Below are positions 24,201-35,550 of a DNA stretch of 64,000 nucleotides, piece after piece. The position numbers and the translations under genes were made by a program. The notes beneath the pieces were generated by a model, which searched no databases, had not been told where the DNA came from, and saw only the letters and a program-made list of their open reading frames with translations. Within the stretch, counting starts at the first letter, position 1. Each line of letters begins with the position of its first letter. The stretch is from Rhynchosporium graminicola (taxonomy: Eukaryota; Ascomycota; Leotiomycetes; Helotiales; Ploettnerulaceae): NCBI GenBank assembly GCA_900074885.1, contig FJUW01000007.1, forward strand, positions 920,704 to 984,703, in the 5' to 3' direction.

Positions 24201-26409
24201 GCGTCTTCAGGCCAAGACTACTCATCACTGGAGAACCAGGCATGGGCCAATCTTATCTAGGAGGCGGGATATTGAATCACTTTGAAGGACTGCATGTCCA
24301 GAGCTTTGATCTGCCTACGATATATAGTGATTCTGCAAGAGTAGGACACCCTTCACAGCGTTCTTGCTAGCCATGCTAACGTTCATAGTCTGCGGAGGCT
24401 GCTATAGTGCAATTGTTTGCCGAAGTGAAACGTCACAAACCCAGTGTCATATATCTTCCTGGAGTGGATACTTGGTATCACACGTTGAGTGAAGCTGTGA
24501 TAACCACTTTCCTCGGCTTATTGCGTTCGATTCCACCTACGGATCCTGTACTCGTCCTTGGAATCACCGATAGCACGCCGGAGAAAGTCAACCCCGACAT
24601 GCTCAGGGATCTTTTTGGATTTTCCCGAAAAAATCGCTTCGTTATTGAACGTCCATCTAGAGTAAGCCGCACATTTCCGCCATCTCATTACTACGCTAAC
24701 ACTTACAGCAATCTCGCGTGGAGTTTTTCTCCACTATTGCCGACTATGTACGCAAGGCTCCCAAGGATTTCCCTGAGCCCTTGGACCGTAAGAAGAGAAC
24801 GCTTGAGGTTTTACAGATCGCGCCTCCGCCGCCACCCAAGGAGCCTACCAAAGAAGAAATCAAAGCACTCAAGAAAAGGGATCACCAGCTGCTGAACCTG
24901 TTGAAGGTGCAAATACAACCGATTATGGATCAGATTCACCGAAAGTACAAGAAATTCAGAGTTCCTGTAATTCTTCAAAGCACAATCCAGTACTTGTACG
25001 ATGAGCGTGACCCAGATTTCGTGCGTCCAGATATTGCGCAGTTCAGGCCCTTCGAACTCGACCAAGACAAGGACGGCGTTAAGGGTCTTCGCGAGACTGG
25101 AAGCAACAAGTTCTTCTACAACTTGGAGACCACGACCATTGAAGAGCGGCTATCAAACGGGTTCTATGCCCGTCCAAAAGATTTTCTTGCAGACATCAGA
25201 TCCCTTGCAAAGGATGCGAAACATATTGGCGATAAGGAGCGAGCACTCAAAGCCAACGAGCTCCTGGCGAATGTGGAGGTTGACATTGCTACCATTGAGG
25301 CCATGCCTGCCTTTGCGGATTGCGAAAATGTTTATCAAAGGCAGCTGCAGAGAGCTCAAGAACGAAGAGAGAAGCATGAGAAGCGAATCGCGACGGAACG
25401 CACTTCGGGGGCACCTGTGCAATCTGACATGCCTGAAAGTGGTTTAAATTCAGATGAACAAAACTCAGGACCCGTGCAGCTAGGAGTAGGGCTGCCAGGG
25501 AAACAACCAATGTCAATTGTCACGCCTTTCCGTACTCCCAGTGGCCTCTCGAATGGGTCTTCTGCAAACTATGGGCCATCACCTGGCCAGAACGGCTCTG
25601 GACCATCCCGTAGTGATGATGTTCAGATGAGCGGGACAGAAGACCTAGCTTCACAAGGAATGCAACCACCACATCATCCTAGCATGACAAATGGCTCACG
25701 ACCAAATAAACAGCAATCTCAGAATTCGATCTTCCATCCAATCTCGCAGGATACCTCTCCTGCAGATGTTATTAACTATGCTTCGACTACAACCTCAGGG
25801 AAGAAAACCTCAGAAGGCTGGAGCACGCAAGCTACGCCTGGTATCAGTCACAATGACTCTTCGAGCCCGATCGAGAGGACAGGCCTTGACTCCGAACTCC
25901 CAGACACACAAGGCAATACCCAAAATGAAGCCAGCAGTGAAGAGTGGGCACACTCCCAAGCCCAAGCCATTGCTCGTGGCCATCTCAACCCGCTGCTATC
26001 CTCGCAAACCCCCAGCTCAGGCAGTCAACTGTCGCAGCCACCCGCAGTTCCACCTTTCAGCGCCGGGCCTCACATGCCAATCTCCAAATCGCGGCCTTCT
26101 GGCTTTGCGAACCTATTGAATGACTCACCTATCGAGCCAACCTCATCACAGGCTTCTTCGCAGAAAGATATCATCATCGATGACTCGTTTGTTGGGGACT
26201 TAATCAACCAATTGGTGGACGGATCCAGCGGCTGTTCGATCGAACAGCTAGAGCAGATCAACAGGGAGTTGATGGAGACGCTGTGGAGAATGCGCGGGGA
26301 GTACAATCGTAATAAGGTTGTTACGGCTCTGGCGGCCATGTTCAACGAGACAATCACGGATATAGAGGAGATGCAGAAGGTGCTGGCGGCGAGTCAACCA
26401 AACAGGTAG
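21278..26409 (+). CDS. YTA7: AAA-ATPase with bromodomain, Yta7/Abo1/ATAD2 family
   Basis: Exons 21278-24340, 24389-24661 and 24709-26409 give 1,678 aa. A long acidic and Lys/Arg-rich N-terminus (to about residue 630) precedes AAA1, which has VDFSKIGGLEGH, Walker A GPPGTGKT near residue 683, Walker B FFDEID near 745, sensor GATNRPD and arginine fingers RRPGRFDRE. AAA2 is degenerate (GEPGMGQS near 985), as in the family. A bromodomain-like helical region sits near residues 1150-1260 and a disordered C-terminus follows. Known for the family: hexameric histone H3-H4 chaperones that act on chromatin and transcription in the nucleus. Both introns (48 and 47 nt) have clear branch points (GCTAAC). 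The start is chosen at the MPAKRKLD ATG. No lesion is seen and the length is usual for filamentous fungi. Confidence 0.95.
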
Positions 26410-27670
26410 GAGGAAATGAAAGGAAAGTTGCTATGTTTTACGTCTAGCTATGAACATCGGGCAGCTATGCGGCTGGTTATCTAAAGCAGAGGAATGATGG
26501 ATGGTTGGAAGGAGTATAGGCATGTTGATATCAATGGCATTTCGTTTACGTGTTGCTGGCAGCGAGCACAGGAAGAGAGCGAGGCTGATAGTCATACTTT
26601 CGGCATTTTATATCGTCATGCTTTTTGAGTGGAAGGATTGAGTGGAGAAAGGAGAACACACAACGGAAGAGGGGCGGCAGGTGTCGTTTGCATATTAAGA
26701 TGATGGTGATCGCTTCAAATTTCCGGAAAGCTTTTCCCTAGATATTTTTGTGTTTTGATTCAACTTGGTGCGTACTTGTAACATACAAATTGTCCCCGGT
26801 ACCGCATGTCCGTTCTATGCATATTCTTTGTTCTCTCTCTTGCTTAGCATTGATCAGAATTCCAGGTGAAGAAAATATGTCTCAGAAAATATCACATGAT
26901 AATGTATGTCATCAAATAACTATATTATGCTGAAGTGTTACTTTTGTTAATCGTCATATTAGACCTTCGTAACTTTCTTTCCTGAATATGGGACAATAGA
27001 CAACGGGATACGCTAGAGTCACAAAATTCTTTAATGGCTTTATCATCGCCAGTCAAGAATTGGATCTGCGGTCATCTTCTATCTCCCTTTTGTTATCCAC
27101 CCTGGTCTGATTGATGACACAAGTTATGTGTCTCGATTCTATGTCAGCCCTTCCAAGGGTAGGCAAAGTTATCCACGACTACGGGAAGCCTCTCTGATCA
27201 GTTAAAGTTCCCAGGTAGTGAAGTTTTACAGGACTAATGCTTTGAGTAACCATTTGAGTAGTAATCGGAAGTAATGAGGTTTATTTTACAATATTTTGGA
27301 CAAAATCTTGATGTCACGAGAGTATCACAGGACTTGTTTGACATATGTGCATACTCTTTCCTCCACTGTCAATTTATGACCATCCCGTCATGGCTTTCTT
27401 GTGTGAAGTATAGCTGTTGGCCCACGTGATCAATGTATTTCTTCGATGAACATTTACTTCGCGGAATGTGGCGGTATCACATTCCTCGGAATATATAATG
27501 ATACGTCTCTGGACTTCAATATTTGCAATTTATCTGCGAGTCAAAATGCTTCCACCACGCCTTGGCTGACTTTCGAAACGATCACACATATTCTTCACGC
27601 GCTTTCATCGCACTTCTTTAGCGAGACCAATAGCTTTTTACAAGTTCTTCGCTTCTTATAACTCATCGCC
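26410..27670. other. Intergenic region, no supported gene
   Basis: About 1.26 kb follows the Yta7-type gene. A (G/A)-rich tail near 26410-26680 is likely its 3' UTR. The rest shows only short frames without domains. Confidence 0.55.
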
Positions 27671-30525
27671 ATGGCCAGACCAATTCCACCAAAGTATAAG
27701 ATTATACTTTCTTAATATACTTCTACTTTAGTTATTAAGCTAATATAGACGGACCTCACCATCCCAGGTGAAAAGTATGGCCATCCCATCGGAGCCAAGC
27801 ACGCTGCCATCGCCTACCAGTATCCCTTCAAAAGCGGGATAACCCCGTTGTCCAGTCCACCATTTGCTTCCCAGCAAGAAACTTTGGACTATCTGGAGCA
27901 AGAAAAATATCGACGAACGGTATGAGCTGCATATTCTTTATACAAAAGTCTATGATTGGTACGCATCGAGTATTACTGACTATGGCTCGTGTGCTCTAGG
28001 CCCAGCGGTTTTATATCCTAGATCCTACTAAGCGCAGCGCATTTTGACTCGAGGCAGGTCTGGTAGCCAGCGAGTTGCGCGCCGCGGAAGGGCTAGCCCC
28101 TATGTTAGATCCTAAAGACTTCTTGTACGCACAAAAGCGGACTACGAACTAACCTTGATTTAGTGGCGATTTGATGACCGGATGGCTACGGAACTTAACA
28201 ACTTCGATTTGAATCAGTTTCCGATTTTCACAATGTCTTCTTAGCTACTTCGGCCACCATAGCGTTGAAAAGTTAATTCTGTGTCTTTCTTAGAGATTGC
28301 ATTCGTCCATTATACCAAAAAGAAAGATGGAAGAGAGGATTGCAAAACCATAATGCAAAGTACCCGATCACAGGTGATATGCCCGGGTACTCGGAGGTAT
28401 TTTTGTAAGTGCGCTAGGTTCGAGACCAAGACTTACATACGGCAGGCAGACAATCCGGTAGTTGTAAGTATGGATCTTCACATACTTTCGTTAGAAAGAG
28501 AGTATCTTGCATGTTTGACGCCTTTGAGGAATAATGGCAGAGCCCAGAACCGCATTTCCATGTTTTGACAAGTCTGTTGCTAATCGATATGAAGTGGAAC
28601 GCGATTTTTCCAGCTCTGCGAATGGCATCACGGTTTCTTGACAGCGCCCATTTTTGGTAAGCTGATGTCGTAGCCCAGTATCTTCTTTCCTGAATCTCTA
28701 AAGTGAATTTCGCAAGATAATCTTGAGACAAGTCTCTTCCTTCTCCGAAAACACTCCTAATATCGCTATCGCTGATTATTCTGGTACCCAGGCCCTGGTA
28801 TGTCCGCAGAATATTTTATCTTGTTATAATTACTGACAGTCTCACAGCTGGGACGCTCTGATACCGGGACAGTACAACGATATTCCATCGAATAACGTTC
28901 CAGACGTACGTCAGAAATTCTTCCCTCTTTCCAAGCCTGCAATTGCGATTCTCGTCTTACTAGTCCGATAGCCGTGCAAAAAGGAAATGTACATCAATTA
29001 CAACCTCCGCGTTCCTGCAAAGGCGGGAAACCCAGACGAGACTAAGAAGCTACAAGAGACCTTCTTGAAGATATGTCAGAAAGCAGAATTGATGTTCTGC
29101 AGTGGTCGGGCGCCTTCTGGAGGCTTAGCGTTTGTCATTTTTCATCTAGTCCTTGTGCAATGCCAGGCAGACTTCCGCCCTGGAAGCTATACTAACTCTT
29201 TGGAACTACGCAGAGATGGCCAACGTGGATATGGATGCACTCAGGGATCTTCCCATATCTTCCTAATCCCTTAGTATCGATTGCATTTGATTGGCGGAAC
29301 CTTTACTGCAAGATGATTTGACCAGCGCAGAAAGGGCCATTGATCTGTTTAGATTTGCTGTCACAGTGATCCATGAAACTGCTGTAAGTTATCCATCAGA
29401 GCTTGTCAGATATATGCTGATACTTTCTCATAGCATGCTGTTGTGTGTATGTATTCCCTCCTTCTCGTTTCGCCTGTGTCTCAGCACAATGTACCACCGA
29501 GCCTAGGCAACGTCGTATCGTCGAGCTTGCGCTCGTTACAACATTAAATACACTACTCTGATTTAAGGACAGAAATATTTCCTTGGACATGTTGTCGAGT
29601 AGCACCTTTAATCTAAGGAATTTGCTTCATCGATAGTCTGTACTTGCAGAGCTCGATGTCAATGTCCGACGTGAATTTGAACGTCCTCGCACGAGAACAG
29701 AGTGTCAACGAGCATTACACAAATCAGACTGGGTACATTGCTAACTCCAGATAAGTGGTTGGCTGTCCTCCGCTACAAATATCAAAAGTACGCCGGTTCT
29801 GAGCCGTTTTTCGAAAATGAAGTGATCGCTGAACTGTTTGCCATCATCCCAGTGACGACAGACATCTTTTCTAACTACTTATATGGGATTCTCGCTTGAA
29901 AATGCTGTGATTATACATTCAAGGTGTCACTAAATAGCTTCAACTGACTAGCTAAAGCTCTTTGGAGGGACTGCTGTAGATATCTTTCCGTTCAGACGCG
30001 CAGCAGATCACCGCTTTACCTCGGCAGGCGGCATATTACAGTAAGACCGTATCTTTGCAATGACCATTGCAACTGACATTGTTTCTTAGAGCAGGTTGGA
30101 ATACAACTGTCCATGAGAGGTACAGGGTGGATCAGCCTTGCTTGATCCCTCATCCGCCAGGTTTTAATGTTTCTGACGTCTGGATGATTCCTGTTCAAAT
30201 TTTCCTTATTTTGAACGACAAAGATTTCTGGTCTGACTTCGTGCAAAGGTGTGGTCTGCCCCTATTCAGTGCTCACACGAGATGAACACTGACGCTGGAT
30301 AGCTTTGGAACCGACAGCAAAGTATTGTATCCGAGACCGAAAACAATCGGTGTCCGCTGTACAAAACCTATAAGCTCCTCGAATGACAATAACGAGGAAT
30401 CACATTGGCCAAATGCATTATTGCATGACCCAGCTCCAACATTTTTCGACGTAGGTATTCAAACATTAGCCATTTAACCCCCAATTGAACGTCTCCGCGG
30501 GTCTTTGCTACAGAATTACTCCTGA
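27671..30525 (+). pseudogene. Decayed zincin-like (HExxH) hypothetical gene with many short exons
   Basis: Protein-like pieces follow each other on the plus strand, separated by intron-like gaps: HPIGAKHAAIAYQYPFKSG (27780s), RFYILDPTKRSAF and LEAGLVASELRAAEG (28000s), RPLYQKERWKRGLQNHNAKY (28310s), AIFPALRMASRFLDSAHF (28600s), PCKKEMYINYNLRVP (28976). Then come a zinc motif HETAH and SEPFFENEVIAEL with FSLENA and LFGGTAVDIF (29790-30000). The HETA codons end at 29383 and the last His codon begins at 29434, so a 50-nt GT-AG intron splits the motif. The pattern HExxH plus a downstream Glu in IAEL recalls a fungal zincin-like hypothetical family. TGA at 28045-28047 interrupts one exon. The acceptor expected before the FSLENA exon (29885) reads AT instead of AG, and several phases do not join. 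A continuous protein could not be built, so decay is likely. The start and end are approximate. Confidence 0.5.
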
Positions 30526-30598
30526 GGCAAGCAAACATGTGTAATTGCTAATCTGCCTATCATCTCAGTAAGCTCCATTACCAATCGACCCAAACACT

Positions 30599-31254
30599 AT
30601 GGCTTCCAGTGGAGGTATTGCTCTAGGTTTCGAAGATCGTTGCCGCAGCTCAAAAGGTTGATAGAGCTTTGACCGGAGTTGTAAATCGTAGAGCCAGGGT
30701 GAAACGACCAAGGAGCCCACCACCGTCTGCTCCTGCTCCGCCTCTCTACAAAGCTTTTAAAAACTACCTCGCTAAAGATCCTACAGAGCTCTCTCTATCA
30801 ATTGAAGAGCCAGTTACGATTATCAGGAAGAACTCTGAAGGCAAGTCTAATTCTCCGTATTATACATAGAAGTACTGATGAGTGGTTAGGATATTGGGAA
30901 TGCAGCAATGTCACAGGAAAATCCGGCTTGATTCCGTCGAACGCACTCAGAGAAGAAGCACCTGCGCCACCACCACCTCCACCCCCACCCCCTCGAAAAG
31001 CTCTCTTCAAAATCACCTTTCGGATCCCCATAATCACTGGAATGAGGTATGATGAAATCAGAGACTACCTGATGAAATTCGGGCCAAGATTTTCTTTGGA
31101 AACCGTTCCACACTCTCATTCTTTACTTACTACGGAGAGCGTCCAATATTTAAGAAATCCATGTGATAAACCGCGCCGGCATGATCCCTGTCTGATTATG
31201 TTCTGTTGGTCTTCAGCCATTTTTCCAGGTAAACAAACAATTAAGCGAAATTAA
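30599..31254 (+). pseudogene. Decayed SH3-domain gene
   Basis: ATG 30599 opens MASSGGIAL, but the following coding stretch KIVAAAQKVDRALTGVVNRR is in the next frame, pointing to a one-base shift near 30630. The SH3 fold follows: PPLYKAFKNYLAKDPTELSL and EPVTIIRKNSEG in one frame, then DEWLGYWECSNVTGKSGLIP and SNALREE in another, corresponding to the ALYDY, ELSF, W and GLFPSNYV landmarks. The gap at about 30841-30870 is only about 29 nt with a GC start, too short for a normal intron. A polyproline run (eight or more Pro, about 30970-30990) and a further 80 residues of unknown type complete the frame to TAA 31254. Known SH3 domains bind proline-rich partners; here the product is probably not made intact. 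Confidence 0.55.
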
Positions 31255-31753
31255 GGGGTTGAGGCTGGCGATACCCGTCTACGACATAGCGGTGGTAGAA
31301 CAAGGGATTTTTTCTTAGGGCGTAGAATCATCAAACATCTTATGTGTTTCCCCAAGCGATAGTATGATATTGCGAAGTACAATCTCGTAGAATCGAGGCA
31401 ATCTTATGGCGTTCACAAATTTCGCAAGCCCTCGGGGGCAAAGATCACTGCGAGGTTATAGGCTAATAAGTTAGGTATATATTATTAAAGCAGCATCTTA
31501 GCTAGATGATGATTAGATAGAGCTAGTCATCTATTTATAGAAAAAGCTTATAGAGATGAATGAGATAGCCCTTCAAGCAAGTATATGCTCCTCCTCCCCG
31601 CCCAACAAAAAGGGTAATACCCCATAAGCATCCCTTGGGGGCAAAAGCCAACCCTTCTATAATAGGCCACCTGATGGAGCATAAAATAGTCACCATTGAG
31701 TCATCAATCATCAAATCATTAACATATCCATCTATCTCAAAATCTATGATCTC
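31255..31753. other. AT/TA-rich spacer
   Basis: This is the spacer between the SH3 pseudogene and the 3' end of the hydantoinase gene. It is AT-rich from about 31440 to 31560 with many TA dinucleotides, which may reflect repeat-induced mutation or simply 3' sequence. No gene is seen. Confidence 0.5.
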
Positions 31754-34700
31754 TTACTTCCCTTCTCCAAACATCTCCCACACGCTCTTGGGCGGCTCAT
31801 ATTCCCCTGTACCAACGCCCACATATTCCATATCTAGGTCAAATGCTTTCGGACCTCCCATCTTAAGCCCTCTCTCGGTAACCCATATCGGAGGGGCTCG
31901 CAACGCGATGACACTCACGCGAAGTCCATACTTATAATCCGAGATGCCTAGCGGCGCACCGTTGGCTTTGTCAAGGAAGGTGATAAGGTCAGGACATACG
32001 GCTAAGACGCGGTTGTCTTTCCCTGGTGTCTTCAGTATCGCGCTGAGGTTCTCGTTCTCGAAATCTACGACTAGAGATGGGATAGAATCGGAGTTGGATG
32101 AGGAGGATGGGTGACTTTCGGAGAACGCTTCTAGGGTGACGCTTCCGCGGGTGAAGCCTTTGGCGACATGACGGTTCACGGATATGATTTTGCCGGTGAA
32201 GAGGAGGATGCCATGCTCTGATTCAAGGAGGGAGGTTACGGGATCTTGTTTGAGGGAGCGAGAGAGCGCGATGGAGCGGCCGATCATCCAGGCTATAGGC
32301 CGCTTAGCAAAAAAGATGTGCAGGGAATTGTTTCAGGGCGTACCGTGAGAGAAACTGTTTTTGGGCAAACTCCTGGCCTCGATACCATACACTGGATTGA
32401 CGCACATCCCCGCAAGAGATCCGAGATTTGTACATGCGTCTCGCATTAGCTCTTCGGCATGAAGATTGTCACGAGGATTTGGGAACATCTTAACATGGCT
32501 ATTAGCAAACATCGCATAAGAATTGGGAGTGTCCATCTTACCTGTATGTTTCCAGCACCATCGGCTACGGCAGCAGGGGCGACGGGAATATCCTGCAGAC
32601 ATCTAACTGTCTGCCAAACCATAGGGTATGCTCTAGCTACGAGGTCTGAGTCCAGCGTGCTTTTCTTGAATCGGTGAGCAGCTAGCAATGCTTCGAAAGC
32701 GTTCATGCCTCCGATTTCGTTGGGAATCACGGCATCAAATTTTGATAGTTGTGCTGCTTTCATTACACCTTTCATTGCATCGGTTACTCTATCACGAAGT
32801 TAGCCAAATCTTCTGTAGATGGAAGGATTTCTTACTCATTCAGGCCTGGGATACGTTCCAGGTAAACAGTCGGCGAACCCTGCATTGATATCAGCTTGGT
32901 TAAGAGTGACATCACGACCCTGAAGAATCACCATAAATCCAGCTACGAGTATCACAGCATCATCTGGAAGTGTATCTTGCCTCCTGATGGTAAGGTCCTC
33001 GCCATTTTGGAGGGCTAGTAAGCACGCAATATATGCAGGGTAAGGCTCGCCGCAGCTTCCAACACCGAGCACCCCAGTACCATCCTGAAGGAATTGAAGA
33101 TCCAGCTCTGATAAGTACCAAAAGTCTCCCTCGATTCTGGGCCGATAGGATTCAAGATTCACACTCTCGGTGATCTCGTAAGATGAGCCCTTGATAGTGG
33201 CTGGTACCTTCTCCGAATCTTGTTTACGCAAAGGAGAGAGAGAAGCATGCTCAAGAGTATCTCGGCTGACTGGTGAGTCTGGAGCGCTATGTGACTCTTC
33301 GTACCCATCGACTAGATCTCCTACAACCCTCACCAAGAGCCGAGTTGCACCATTTGTAACGTATGAGATGGGGATTTTGTCTATCTCAACCACTTCTATG
33401 GTTTTACGATTGCCACCAGCAGCAACACAACGTTCAATTGTGAGTTTTGTCGCAGCTTCTATTTCTTGGTCGATTGTCCTGGCTCCTGGCACAACCGTCA
33501 GATCAACAGATCCGCTTATTTTCCCAATCTGTGAAGGATTAGTGTCCGGAACCAAACTTCCCAGATCGATACTTACGGCAGCTCCCACTGCATTCGCGAC
33601 TGCAAGATATTCTGGCCTGATGACCTTACCGACGCCCGCAATTTTCCCTGGAATGATAATGCTTCCGCCTCCTACGAGAATCACTATTGCGTCTCCTTGT
33701 TTTGTCTTCACGATATCGATTGCTTCCTCAAGAGCTCTCTGAATCTCCAGTAAGGCAGGAGACCTGACTTCGGATGAGACGTAATATTCGTTGCTAACGG
33801 TCTTCAACACAAGATCCGTGGCCTATTTATCGGTTAAGCGTTTTCTCTCAAGTGTACAACACCATCAGTGATGCTTCGCTACTGGATATCATTGCCACTA
33901 CAATCAAAGGTTGCATGTACACTGTCGAATCATGCTAGTGACAACGTCCTTGTTGAGGATTTGTGAAGTCTTCAAGGCATCAAACTCACTGTAAGTGTTT
34001 TCCCACCAAATGAAATGCCCTCCTTCTCAAGGTTGGCTCCAACTGAATCAGGACCAACAGAAAGCCGGTCACCCGAGGTTCGAACCAACGAGCCTCCTCC
34101 TAGAGCAATACTTCGGACATCCGGTATTGTATAGTTTGTCCTTACGCCAGCGATTTTGACGAAGGCTGCAGACTGTCTTGGATATCCTGTCTTCAACAAC
34201 GCGCATATGTCTGTGGTCGTACTTGAAATTTCATTAGCTTGAGTAGATTCCAGTGCAAGTGATCTTACCCGCCAACGTCCACAACAATTACCTCCTTATC
34301 ATCAGACATATCAGACATCACTGCTTTGGCCAATAGAGCTGCTCCGCGAGCGCTATTTGTTGGCCCTGAAGAGAAGCATCGGACAGGGTATTTGGCAGCT
34401 GTGGAAGCCTTGCTCAAAGTACCGTCGTTTAAAGTGATGTATAGTTTGCTTCTTCCAAGTTTCTGTACGGCATACCGAAATCCATCAATAACATGCCTGG
34501 AAAATCTCCGCAAGCTTGCATTTAGGATGCTAGTATTTTCACGCTCGAGAAATCCTAGTCTACCTACGGCATAAGAGCACGAAATGTCGTATTGGGGACC
34601 AAGTTCAGCAGCCAGGATCTTCTTCGCCTCGTTCTCCTGTGTGGGATTCGAGGGTGAATAGATCCCAATAACAACAACGCTGGAAATCGATTTGGACTTG

Positions 34701-35550
34701 ATAATCGATGCCTGCTCTTTCAGCTGATCGATACTCAGGGGTAAAATTATTGTACCATCGACTGATTGTGGGTCAGTTCTGATCTTATGAATTTTTGTCG
34801 TTGATGTGACAATTGTACTTCGATATACTGTGAGCAAGCTCGAGAAGACGGAGGACGTACCTTGATATCCACCATCTACATAGCCAACATGACCTTCCAT
34901 CAAAGATCGAAGTTTGGGAGGAAAGTCTACGAAAGGCGGCGAGCCTCTCGAGTAGGGTCCGCAGAGTCGAACGATCGCAACTTTGTCCAGCTTGCTCGAG
35001 TCTTGCTCCAGAACAGCATTGACAAATTGCTATGGAAAATTAGCATTTCTCGGCTTTTTTGTACAAATAATGCTCCCTAAGAGGCATCTCCGAACAAATT
35101 ATGCTTGGTAAAGTTTTAGTCCGAGTCCTTGCCGCTGCGGTTTCGAGATTTCGCATATTTCACACTCTCGAGAGAGCATCAAGGCAACATTGCCCCGATT
35201 TCGTAGTTATTTAATCAAATGTGAAACTTACTGTTGTACCAATCTTCACGGATCCCACGTGATCAGCTAATATGCCTGCTTCTCTTACTACAGCTTCAAT
35301 TGCGAGTTCGACGCCTTTCTGTATATCGGGAGTAGTGGGGGTTTTGTGACACGCAAGAACTCTATCATTCTGCAAAATGACACTCAAATGATGTTAGAGC
35401 AGCTCAAACATAAACGAGCGTTGTCCATTACCTGTCTGTGTTGGTACCACCCACATCGATTCCGATGATACATGAGGTCGACTTGGCTGTCGTTTTAGTG
35501 GCAACATAGACTGGCCCTTCAACGGCCTTTGATGTGGCTGGTGGTGACAT
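31754..35550 (-). CDS. Hydantoinase/oxoprolinase fused to DUF917, eleven exons
   Basis: Exons 35550-35432, 35382-35232, 35029-34861, 34761-34269, 34221-33990, 33822-33577, 33528-32932, 32879-32836, 32788-32542, 32488-32344 and 32292-31754 give 993 aa with every phase matching. The N-terminal domain has the actin-like phosphate motif GIDVGGTNTDS near residue 32, and the hydantoinase A domain has VVDVGGTTTDICAL near 308 and RSIALGGGSLVR. From about residue 640 a DUF917 module follows (YLSELDLQFLQDGTGVLGVGSCGEP, GSPTVYLERIPGL, VIPNEIGGMNAFEAL, ARAYPMVWQTV). Known relatives hydrolyse cyclic amides such as 5-oxoproline or hydantoins with ATP; DUF917 relatives include thiohydantoin desulfurases. 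The substrate is unknown and the location probably cytosolic. Introns at 33529 (48 nt) and 34762 (99 nt) are multiples of three without stops and could be mistaken for coding sequence. The Atg22-like gene is divergent, 1.7 kb away. Confidence 0.92.

Noticed and set aside
32836..32950. Apparent 13-nt frameshifting insertion near the end of the hydantoinase exon at 32932
   Set aside because: A GTGATT donor at 32931 and a GCAG acceptor at 32880 form a normal intron. The next exon then reads GSPTVYLERIPGL in frame, so the gene is intact here.
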